IMG/VR virus record: IMGVR_UViG_3300025154_000928
Coordinates: 1-36,858 of that record
Strand: one strand, 5' to 3'
Length of the DNA: 36,858 bases
Origin: a virus
In this document: positions 30,903 through 36,858 of the stretch, one piece after another
Numbering within the stretch: position 1 is the first letter of the stretch
Layout of the letters: each line of letters opens with the position of its first letter
Program-made: the position numbers and the translations under genes
The notes under the pieces: generated by a model
The model's input: the letters and a program-made list of their open reading frames with translations, nothing else
The model's database searches: none
Told to the model about the DNA's origin: nothing

Positions 30903-31094
30903 TCAATTATTATAAGGTTCTACAGTTACTTTAATTTCCTTTACGATCTGCACCCGTCCGCTACCCTTGCATGTGGTGCAGGGTATATGACACAGTGGAA
31001 ATTCCGATTCCCCACTTCCCTTACATGATCTGCAAATAGCCACGTACCTGCTACGGTACTGCTTATCTCCGAGACGTTCAAATATGTTGGGCAT
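30903..31094 (-). CDS. small DnaJ-type zinc-finger protein
   Basis: This 63-aa protein carries two CxxCxGxG-type motifs, CRSCKGSG and CTTCKGSG, separated by ~13 residues. This is the pair that binds one zinc in the DnaJ cysteine-rich domain. The rest is short and basic. The ATG at 31094 overlaps the upstream gene by 17 bp; an in-frame start at 31118 is possible. It may be a small regulator or chaperone-like adaptor. Confidence 0.6.
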   Translation of the reverse strand: MPNIFERLGDKQYRSRYVAICRSCKGSGESEFPLCHIPCTTCKGSGRVQIVKEIKVTVEPYNN

Positions 31095-31476
31095 GGCTTC
31101 GGGTTTTAGTAATAACATCTTGACTCATCTTCTGATAGGATTCGTGGATCTGGTCCCAGATCACAGGGTCAGGATATACATCGATATCCTCGTGGAACTT
31201 GATATATATGGCCTGAATATCATCTTTGTCATGCTGGCCTTTCATCTTAACAAGAAAGAGCTGGTCCATCATGCTCCATTGCTGCTGCCACCAGGCCCAG
31301 AATAAGGGTTCCTTCAGGAAGGTATCGGCAAGCTGATTACCGGCAAGCCTTTCGATATACTGCACGCCGGTATTAAAAATGATTTCCATGACATTTTCAT
31401 GGGTCAACCCAGTTTTATAACTGACCTGGTCAGTCACGTCCTGGTGCATGTGTTTTAGTTGTTCTACAATTGTCAT
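31078..31476 (-). CDS. hypothetical early protein
   Basis: This 132-aa helical protein is rich in Gln, Trp and Asp (FWAWWQQQWSMMDQLFLVKM, then KFHEDIDVYPDPVIWDQIHE). It overlaps the RecA-like ATPase gene by 4 bp (ATGA) and the zinc-finger gene downstream. I see no motif that identifies a function. Confidence 0.5.
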   Translation of the reverse strand: MTIVEQLKHMHQDVTDQVSYKTGLTHENVMEIIFNTGVQYIERLAGNQLADTFLKEPLFWAWWQQQWSMMDQLFLVKMKGQHDKDDIQAIYIKFHEDIDVYPDPVIWDQIHESYQKMSQDVITKTRSHAQHI

Positions 31477-32102
31477 AGTGGTTTTGCTCCTTTCCAGTAT
31501 TTTTCAGACCCTTCCGGCCAGATTGTATATGGTGCCCCGCCACCATACCTGCTCACGGGAAATGCCCTGAAGCCTTCCACCCATACCTTAATAAAGGCAT
31601 CGAAGTGGATGCTCTTGGCGATACGGCCTTCAGGACGTTTTCCGTCTGCATGGCTGATGAGAATAAACAGTTTATTGCGGTGCCGCTCGATCATGCGGGT
31701 ATATTGCGCGTAGGTCAATCCCATGTACTGGATCGAGTCGATAATCACGATGTCAGGCGACCGGCGCTTATCGAGCATCTCCATCAGCTCGGGCATACGT
31801 ACCTTATCCAGGATGATCATTCTGCCACTGCACTCCTGCATGTTCTCGCTTTTAAATGCTGACTGAAGGCTCAGGCTGCGGCCTTCCTCCAGGCTGTTGT
31901 AAGCTACCCTGCCAAATGATGACAGGTGCTTGCCCAACTGCACCGCGAAACGTGTCTTCCCATTACCAGGACTTCCCCAAATAATCCAGGCACCGGTTAA
32001 ATGCGGGCATCCAAAGGCTGCCTTCCATTCATCCTGGAGAGGAAGACCTTTGAAGCCCATATTTAAGAAGTTGCTCATAGAAATTACCCGGTTCTGATTC
32101 AT
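31473..32102 (-). CDS. RecA/KaiC-like P-loop ATPase
   Basis: This 209-aa protein has Walker A GSPGNGKT at 43-50 and Walker B DIVIIDSIQYM around 117-127 with D122. It also has the ILISHADGKRPEGRIAKSIH stretch typical of RecA/DnaB-type cores. It lies directly after MuB and may be a second ATPase acting in transposition target handling or as a replication helicase loader. It begins 3 nt after the MuB stop. Confidence 0.65.
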   Translation of the reverse strand: MNQNRVISMSNFLNMGFKGLPLQDEWKAAFGCPHLTGAWIIWGSPGNGKTRFAVQLGKHLSSFGRVAYNSLEEGRSLSLQSAFKSENMQECSGRMIILDKVRMPELMEMLDKRRSPDIVIIDSIQYMGLTYAQYTRMIERHRNKLFILISHADGKRPEGRIAKSIHFDAFIKVWVEGFRAFPVSRYGGGAPYTIWPEGSEKYWKGAKPL

Positions 32103-32105
32103 AGA

Positions 32106-32957
32106 TTAATTAGCTTGTGCTAACAATGAGTGTATCTTACGGTTCACACGGCGCAGATCGCTGTCGGAGTCTTCCATCACCTTGCGGATCTGCTGCTGAT
32201 CCTGAATGCCGTTAGCCATGCAGATGGCCATGATATCGCTGGTAGATGGCCCTGTCATTTCGATGAAGCGACGGGCGATCCTGGAATAGATCTCCTTGTA
32301 GCCTTTGCGGTTCTTGCGCAAGCCTGCCATGATCCGCTTTGCCAGGTGATCTGTAGCGATCAGGATGATGCCGCAATGATCTTCCAGCCTGTTGTATAGG
32401 GTGATAAAGAAATACATCACCGGATCGACCAGCTTGTCAGCTTCATCCAGGATGATCAGCGGACGGTCCTGAGACTTCAAAGTCCTTACCACTTCATTCA
32501 TCATGTCGTTCACGTTCAGCCCGGAGTGATCCCGGCCCATCGAGGAGAGCAGCTCCTGAAGAAATATCTTGCGGTTCCAAAAGTCAGCGCACTGGATGGC
32601 ATAAACTCTTTTATGCGATTCGGTATATAGCCTGATTGTATGGCTCTTTCCGGTACCGGCTTCGCCCGTGATGGCAAACACGTTGCTGTTATCCTGGGCA
32701 TCGGTCAATAGCTGGGTAAGCATCTTATAATCCCTGGTCTCAACGCTGGCCCATTCCTTCTTATTCAGGCGCAGGTGTGCGGCGATTCCTCTCCACATTT
32801 CCTCTGAAATCAAATCCCAGTTGCGGTTCATGATCTGGCTCACCGTTCCGTTTGAAATCTTCAAGGCAGTAGCGGCCTTATTCTGCGACCCCATCCGCTC
32901 AACAAATGCGGTCAAATGCTCAGTGATTAATCCCTTAGTAGTTTCTGCTGTTTCCAT
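32106..32957 (-). CDS. MuB-like transposition ATPase
   Basis: This 283-aa AAA+ ATPase has an N-terminal HTH (residues ~25-60, NKAATALKISNGTVSQIMNR), Walker A GEAGTGKS at 98-105, Walker B LIILDEADK with D171 E172, and a C-terminal MuB-type domain (SDSDLRRVNRKIHSLLAQ). MuB binds target DNA, delivers it to the transposase and gives target immunity. The order transposase then MuB is that of Mu A-B. Confidence 0.85.
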   Translation of the reverse strand: METAETTKGLITEHLTAFVERMGSQNKAATALKISNGTVSQIMNRNWDLISEEMWRGIAAHLRLNKKEWASVETRDYKMLTQLLTDAQDNSNVFAITGEAGTGKSHTIRLYTESHKRVYAIQCADFWNRKIFLQELLSSMGRDHSGLNVNDMMNEVVRTLKSQDRPLIILDEADKLVDPVMYFFITLYNRLEDHCGIILIATDHLAKRIMAGLRKNRKGYKEIYSRIARRFIEMTGPSTSDIMAICMANGIQDQQQIRKVMEDSDSDLRRVNRKIHSLLAQAN

Positions 32958-32968
32958 AGTTAGCTATA

Positions 32969-34966
32969 TTACATTAGTTTATAGATGTCGATTTCCTCAT
33001 TGTCATCCACCGGTACCGCGTTGCTGATGGCTTTATACACCTTGCCGATGGTCTTTGACTTTTGCTTGCCGATGCCCGGAACGCTGGCTGCTACCAGTCC
33101 GTAATCCTCCGGGTGCATCTTGAACTCGCGCATGATCTCCTCGATCTTATCTTTGCTCTTGATGATCTCTACTTTGTTGATGTGATTCACCTGGGTAATG
33201 AAGGAGGCTTCATCACCGGTCTGTTCCTGCTTGCCACGAGCAACGGTAACTTTTACCGTTGCCTCCGTGACAAAGCGCAGCCTGCCGGATCCGTCCTGGT
33301 CGTATAGCATCACCAGCGACATGTCGTCCGGGTCGTATTTTACATGAAACTTCTTATCGATATTCTTACGCAGCCATTCCACGTCAGGCACCCCGTCGCG
33401 GTAAACCATATAATCATGGCGCACCTTCTTCTCTGTAAAGCTCAGCCCGTAAGCCGACATCATAATAGGTCCCAGCCTGGTGATCCAGAAGATCTCCACC
33501 ATATCCCACATGTTGATCTTCACAGCTTGCGGATTGTGGCTTGTCTTGTACATCTCTATCCTGGGCTTGCCTGTAGCTGAATGTGTTCCCTGGTTCCATT
33601 CCGTGCGGCGCTCGGCATAGATTTTCTTCACCTGGTCAAGTGTAGGTAGATTGTTTTTGTTGGAGAGGATGAATTCACGGTTGGCACGGCTTTCCAGTTT
33701 CTTGGCCGTGATGTTCTGACCCGTGAAGAACCAGTCGCGCTTGAGATACTGTGACTGGTACCTGGAGAAAGCATTCTCAATGGTCTTGGATTTCCCGTTG
33801 TAAGGCTGAGTCTTGATAGCCAGATGGGCAATCTTATTCAGGAAATTTCCATTCTCGAGTTTCTTATGGCCTCCCTGGTTGTCGTAAGTCACCTGGTAAG
33901 GCTTATGGCCTGAAAACTGCAAGGCCATTTTATAAGCGGCATATTGTGCCTGATAATCTTCACTCTTGCTGATGTGATATCCCAAGAGCACTTCACTATA
34001 AGAGTCCATAACTTCATACACCATGCAGGTCTCGATCTTGCCTTCATTGTTCAGGTAGAAATAATTCAGTTTTGTTCCATCTGAATACCACAGGCTGTCA
34101 CGCATGGAGGGCAGTCGGGTGGAGTGCTGCATCGCAAATTTGTTCTTGGCATCAATGTGGCCGTAACGAACTCCCCACCACAGGTGTTTCACTTCGGGAT
34201 CAAACAGGAAGTTGCGCACGGTGGATACGCTTTGAAGCTGCTTCCAGCCACGTTGTTCAGCCTGTTGGTTATAAAGTTCCATGAGATGCTCCGGAGATGT
34301 GGCCTTCTCGATCATATTGGCCCAGCGGGCGAGCAGCCAGCGGCGTGATTCTTCGCTCAGCTTTTCAGTGTTGCGGTTGCCATAGCCTTTGTGTACCAGG
34401 CAGGAAAGTCCTTCCGTAAGATAGCGGTTCAGCTTCTCGCGCAGGCGCACGGGATGAGTAGGTAGCGTGTGTGGGAACAGGGTGCGGTCCAGGGTCTGGA
34501 GTTCTTCGGCCAATTCGGCCCACATGCCGGTGATGGAACCGCCACTGGCGCGGCGTGCACCTTTGAGCCTGTTAGCCATTTGGAAAATGGTGTTTAGAAT
34601 GTCGGCATTGGTGCAGTACTCTTCGATCGCGCCGTCGGGCAGCGATTCGCCGTTAGGCAAGCGATGTGAGGAAAAGAAATCAAGTGCGTCAGGGTGCTTT
34701 TCTATGGAGCGGGCTATGCCATTCTCCAGTGTGCGGCGCCGTGGATCCCACCCGAGCTGAGCAATGATCTTATCCATGTACCTGGACGGCACGCTCTCGA
34801 ATTCGATCAAAGCCGGAGTGTTGCGACAGGCACGCCGGACCACATGTATCCGCTTTCTTTTGGACAAATTCTTATAGTCGTATATACTCATCACCCCGTC
34901 TGGATTTTCCGGGCTGTTGATCAGCTCTGACCCGCTGACACATAGTTTATTCTGGTAGTATTCCAT
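32969..34966 (-). CDS. MuA-like DDE transposase
   Basis: This 665-aa protein has a D-D-E catalytic triad: D296 in YSDGTKLNYF, D362 in TYDNQGGHKK and E397 in SKTIENAFSR (spacing 65 and 34 residues). This is the rve-type core, followed by a MuA-type beta-barrel and C-terminal region. It ends with PVDDNEEIDIYKLM, probably a MuB-contact tail. The length equals Mu A (663 aa). It should bind the end repeats, cut and join them to target DNA, for both integration and replicative transposition. The ATG overlaps the HD gene stop by 1 bp (TAATG). Confidence 0.92.
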   Translation of the reverse strand: MEYYQNKLCVSGSELINSPENPDGVMSIYDYKNLSKRKRIHVVRRACRNTPALIEFESVPSRYMDKIIAQLGWDPRRRTLENGIARSIEKHPDALDFFSSHRLPNGESLPDGAIEEYCTNADILNTIFQMANRLKGARRASGGSITGMWAELAEELQTLDRTLFPHTLPTHPVRLREKLNRYLTEGLSCLVHKGYGNRNTEKLSEESRRWLLARWANMIEKATSPEHLMELYNQQAEQRGWKQLQSVSTVRNFLFDPEVKHLWWGVRYGHIDAKNKFAMQHSTRLPSMRDSLWYSDGTKLNYFYLNNEGKIETCMVYEVMDSYSEVLLGYHISKSEDYQAQYAAYKMALQFSGHKPYQVTYDNQGGHKKLENGNFLNKIAHLAIKTQPYNGKSKTIENAFSRYQSQYLKRDWFFTGQNITAKKLESRANREFILSNKNNLPTLDQVKKIYAERRTEWNQGTHSATGKPRIEMYKTSHNPQAVKINMWDMVEIFWITRLGPIMMSAYGLSFTEKKVRHDYMVYRDGVPDVEWLRKNIDKKFHVKYDPDDMSLVMLYDQDGSGRLRFVTEATVKVTVARGKQEQTGDEASFITQVNHINKVEIIKSKDKIEEIMREFKMHPEDYGLVAASVPGIGKQKSKTIGKVYKAISNAVPVDDNEEIDIYKLM

Positions 34967-35463
34967 TACCGGTGAGCTAATTTGTAATAGGTGTCAATGA
35001 ATAACTGTTCCGCCTGTTTTGATGTCCAGTATATGCCTGGGCCTCCATCAAAGAATAGTTTGAATTCGCGCTGGAGCATCCACTCGTCAGCGTGATGAAT
35101 GATTTCAGGGAAAGGATAGGGGAGACCGAAAGCTGCTGCAATAACCTGATGCATATTGTTTTCGATCTCCATGTATTTATCCAGTAACCTTTTCAATGGC
35201 CTGGGAACATCTACCATATAAGCTTCAGGAGCATCGTGCAGCAAAGCGGTCATTCTAAGCTCTTCGGGAATGAAATCAAGCTCTGACATGATTACACAAT
35301 GTTGGGCGACTGAATAAAGCTGATCGGTATGACCGCCAAAACGGCAAAGCTGACTGAGAGAGTGAGCAATGTCTTCAATAAAGATCTGTGTCGGATCTGG
35401 ATTCAACACATCAACGATCAGCCCGTGGTAAGTTCTTACAGCCGTTGCAGGAATGCTCTTCAT
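34966..35463 (-). CDS. HD-domain phosphohydrolase, YfbR-like
   Basis: This 165-aa protein has H34, then QLYSVAQHCVIMSE with H55, then TALLHDAPEAYMVDVPRPLK with the paired H76-D77, the metal site of HD-type 5'-deoxynucleotidases. In phages such enzymes adjust nucleotide pools or remove signalling nucleotides. Unusually it sits inside the early regulatory block between an HTH regulator and the transposase, with 1-bp overlaps (TAATG) on both sides. Confidence 0.75.
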   Translation of the reverse strand: MKSIPATAVRTYHGLIVDVLNPDPTQIFIEDIAHSLSQLCRFGGHTDQLYSVAQHCVIMSELDFIPEELRMTALLHDAPEAYMVDVPRPLKRLLDKYMEIENNMHQVIAAAFGLPYPFPEIIHHADEWMLQREFKLFFDGGPGIYWTSKQAEQLFIDTYYKLAHR

Positions 35464-35726
35464 TACCGGAGCCTCCTTTTTCTATTTATTGATATAATCG
35501 GCACGTTTGTACTATGCTTTTCTGCCTCCGGGCAGAGCTTAAGAAACTCTTTCAAAACGATATCAGGCATGCGGCGACGACCTTTGAATATTGCCGTCAG
35601 GTGGCTTCGTGTATAGCCTGTGAATTGAGATAATTTTGTTAGATCAAGATAATGGAGGTGCTTCGCAAGGACCTCATTTTCAGGATAGCTGTAAACATAT
35701 TTTTTTGAACCCTTGACTTTTGTCAT
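35463..35726 (-). CDS. small HTH regulator, Ner/Cro-like position
   Basis: This 87-aa basic protein has a helix-turn-helix around residues 30-58 (LTKLSQFTGYTRSHLTAIFK, then GRRRMPDIVLKEFL). It is the first gene of the early operon, divergent from the repressor. This is the position of Ner in Mu, which represses the repressor promoter and tunes early transcription. Confidence 0.65.
   Translation of the reverse strand: MTKVKGSKKYVYSYPENEVLAKHLHYLDLTKLSQFTGYTRSHLTAIFKGRRRMPDIVLKEFLKLCPEAEKHSTNVPIISINRKRRLR
35623..35634. repeat. 12-bp repeat in the switch region, copy 1
   Basis: AATTGAGATAAT occurs here, inside the HTH gene, and again at 35771-35782, where it overlaps the repressor ATG. A shorter related element (AATGAGATA) lies at 35802-35810. 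These may be operators for the repressor or the Ner-like protein, although copy 1 could be chance coding sequence. Confidence 0.4.
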
Positions 35727-35743
35727 TTTATTATATAGTTTTG
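35713..35743 (+). promoter_or_regulatory. candidate repressor promoter
   Basis: On the plus strand TTG at 35713-35715 is followed after 20 bp by TAGTTTTG (35736-35743), matching the Bacteroidota promoter pattern TTG-N19/20-TAnnTTTG. It would start transcription about 30 bp before the repressor ATG at 35781. Confidence 0.5.
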
Positions 35744-35756
35744 TTTAATGATTAGG

Positions 35757-35786
35757 CAAAGATAATCACAAATTGAGATAATGCAA
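35757..35786 (-). promoter_or_regulatory. candidate early operon promoter
   Basis: On the minus strand TTG (35786-35784) is followed by exactly 19 bp and TATCTTTG (35764-35757), a perfect match to the Bacteroidota TTG-N19-TAnnTTTG consensus. It drives toward the HTH gene at 35726. Its upstream box overlaps the repressor start codon, and the repeat at 35771-35782 lies between its two boxes, so binding there would block it. Confidence 0.6.
35771..35782. repeat. 12-bp repeat in the switch region, copy 2
   Basis: This is a second exact copy of AATTGAGATAAT. It lies between the TTG and TATCTTTG boxes of the early promoter and ends on the first bases of the repressor ATG. It is a good candidate operator for autoregulation and early repression. 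Confidence 0.45.
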
Positions 35787-36191
35787 GAAAAAAATACAAA
35801 AAATGAGATATATTTTATAATTGATCGGTTAAAGTCTTATTTTCAAGTAAATAACGACTACCAATTGGCTTATAAATTAGGGGTTAAACAGAACACAATT
35901 TCTGGTTGGAAGAAAAGAGACACACTGGATCACGCTTTGATTATCTCAAAATGCAAGGATATTAATCTCAATTGGGTATTTTTAGGCACTGGTGATATGA
36001 TTTATAAAGATGTCTCTGAATCGTATATAAATAAGGACCTCCCACCTGGACCATGTCAAGAGTGCAAGTCAAGAGAAAAAGTACTTAACGCACAGGCTGA
36101 CACCATTGCGGCATTGAAAAAAACAAACGAGTTGCTGGAGTCCCTTAGCTATAATTATTCGGAAGGGCAAAAAAGAAAGAATGTCGGGTGA
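35781..36191 (+). CDS. CI-type phage repressor (HTH)
   Basis: This 136-aa protein has a CI-repressor HTH in residues ~25-60 (NDYQLAYKLGVKQNTISGWK, then the pattern NLNWVFLGTGDM that ends this family's domain). A short C-terminal part has CQECKSREK and a coiled coil (AQADTIAALKKTNELLESLS) probably used for oligomerisation. No LexA-like peptidase domain is present, so SOS self-cleavage is unlikely. It is divergent from the early operon near the transposase-binding end, as repressor c is in Mu. Confidence 0.75.
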   Translation: MQEKNTKNEIYFIIDRLKSYFQVNNDYQLAYKLGVKQNTISGWKKRDTLDHALIISKCKDINLNWVFLGTGDMIYKDVSESYINKDLPPGPCQECKSREKVLNAQADTIAALKKTNELLESLSYNYSEGQKRKNVG

Positions 36192-36256
36192 TTTACATGA
36201 CATTGCTTCGCTAACCCGGTAATCCAGGCACATTTTCACATCAAAAGCCATCATCC

Positions 36257-36269
36257 AAAACGAACTGTA
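36257..36269 (+). repeat. end-type motif in forward orientation
   Basis: AAAACGAACTGTA differs from the end consensus AAAACGAATTGTG at two positions and lies about 0.6 kb inside the right end, in the orientation of the opposite end. The 37 bp from here resemble 46-82 at the left end, including a CACGTTT/CACGCGTTT block. Confidence 0.45.
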
Positions 36270-36387
36270 CAAAACACACACACGTTTTGAAGGCTATCAT
36301 CTTAGGCTTACAGCCTGCTAATTACTATATTTCAATAACTTAAACGTTTATTTATAATCATTTTAATGGCTTCTTTTTATACCAAAC

Positions 36388-36396
36388 GGGGGGGGG
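36388..36396. repeat. G9 homopolymer tract
   Basis: Nine G residues follow CCAAAC in a non-coding stretch downstream of the repressor gene. Such tracts are prone to slippage; here it lies outside any gene. Confidence 0.6.
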
Positions 36397-36473
36397 ATAA
36401 CGTCAATTATTGGCCTTTTCGGTGGCTTTTTTGACCAAACGACCCCCTTTTTAGCCTATCTTTTTACCAACTT

Positions 36474-36509
36474 TTGACTACCCAATTGACTACCCAATTG
36501 ACTACCCAA
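36474..36509. repeat. three tandem 12-bp iterons
   Basis: TTGACTACCCAA is repeated three times without any spacer. One helical turn is 10.5 bp, so three bound proteins would lie nearly on the same face. The site is between the repressor gene and the outer end repeats and may be an operator array or an accessory transposition site. Confidence 0.8.
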
Positions 36510-36734
36510 TGAAAAACGTACCGCATTTTAAGTAATTCGTATCCTGGTTAAATATGCCCCGGCAAGGAGCCTGATTAGCCCAGCGGTGGCGGTATATTAT
36601 TACGGTAAGCCCAATAACCACGCTGAAAGGCTTATTTTGCGTAAATATGGGATGTTTAACCACTGGTATGGTAGGAAGGTAGTATATTTGTTTTTTGAAT
36701 ACCGGTTAAATGGTAGTTGAATGATATGGAATAA

Positions 36735-36747
36735 CACAATTCGTTTT
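36735..36747 (-). repeat. inner right-hand end repeat
   Basis: CACAATTCGTTTT is the exact inverted complement of the outer left-end motif at 23-35. It is the inner of two copies at this end. Confidence 0.75.
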
Positions 36748-36826
36748 GGTGCCACTCCCGGCGAAAAAATCAGGAAACCCGCAATTATAAAAGAAAAACC
36801 GGCAAATTTATGTTTAATAATAGTTT

Positions 36827-36839
36827 AACAATTCGTTTT
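36827..36839 (-). repeat. outer right-hand end repeat
   Basis: AACAATTCGTTTT differs at one position from the inverted left-end motif and lies 19 bp from the window edge, mirroring the 22 bp before the first copy at the left end. I infer the outermost transposase site. Confidence 0.75.
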
Positions 36840-36858
36840 GGCCCCCTTATTATTTTAC

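Larger units (their letters stand above)
36192..36858. other. gene-free left-type transposon end region
   Basis: No credible coding frame is present over 667 bp. The region holds two inverted copies of the end motif (36735-36747 and 36827-36839, 92 bp apart), one forward copy (36257-36269), a G9 tract (36388-36396) and a 3 x 12-bp tandem repeat (36474-36509). It corresponds to attL plus upstream control DNA of Mu. Confidence 0.65.

Noticed and set aside
36192-36858. CRISPR-like array from the 12-bp tandem repeats
   Set aside because: The units are contiguous with no spacers, only three copies, and no cas genes are present.

Overview
The window is best read as one essentially complete Mu-like (transposable) myophage or prophage of about 36.8 kb from a Bacteroidota host. 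Evidence for the phage type is a DDE transposase with a MuB-type ATPase, a divergent repressor, Mu-family head genes (DUF1804, gp28-like terminase, DUF935 portal, MuF, gpG, DUF1320), a contractile-tail set (DUF2586 sheath, tube, tape measure, hub, gpV, gp46, gpJ), and related end repeats (core AAAACGAATTGTG) about 20 bp from both window ends. Evidence for the host is TTG-N19-TAnnTTTG type promoters and Bacteroidota-type phage families (DUF6046-like, LysM-like tail protein, GH108 endolysin). No host gene is visible; any host flank is at most about 20 bp on each side.

Layout, right to left as the phage reads. 36858-36192: gene-free transposase-binding end with widely spaced end repeats, three tandem 12-bp repeats and a G9 tract. 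36191-35463: repressor (+) facing a small HTH regulator (-) across a compact switch region. 35463-28210 (-): early/middle operon with HD phosphohydrolase, transposase, MuB, a RecA/KaiC-like ATPase, DUF3164, a tRNA-like gene, a DnaA-domain-IV protein, a replication-protein-like gene and small Cys-rich proteins. 28197-25855 (-): a diversity-generating retroelement (DGR) with two tandem target genes, template repeat, reverse transcriptase and a possible accessory gene. 25403-25433: bidirectional terminator. 18754-25364 (+): small and large terminase, portal, MuF, gpG and a connector protein with a DUF11 domain. 18586-2005 (-): protease/scaffold, a secreted-looking virion protein, major capsid protein, initiator-like tRNA-Met, lysis genes, sheath, tube, frameshifted tail chaperone, tape measure, baseplate, tail spike and fibre. 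1832-78 (-): a three-gene cassette (47-aa protein, ABC-ATPase/GNAT fusion, truncated formyltransferase) in the position that mom occupies in Mu, preceded by a large hairpin.

The two most notable systems are these. First, the DGR: an 81-bp template repeat matches two variable repeats, and all 16 (VR1) and 19 of 20 (VR2, over 79 bp) substitutions fall on template adenines of the coding strand. This is the direct signature of adenine-specific mutagenic retrohoming, and it acts on two paralogous proteins that are not next to the tail genes. Second, the terminal ABC-GNAT/formyltransferase cassette, which I infer to be a candidate DNA-modification or anti-restriction system.

Other unusual points are Sec-type N-termini on three virion genes including the capsid protein, an A9 slippery site with an exclusive -1-frame extension in the tail chaperone, and two phage tRNA genes. 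All family calls were made by eye from motifs and gene order; no database search was run.
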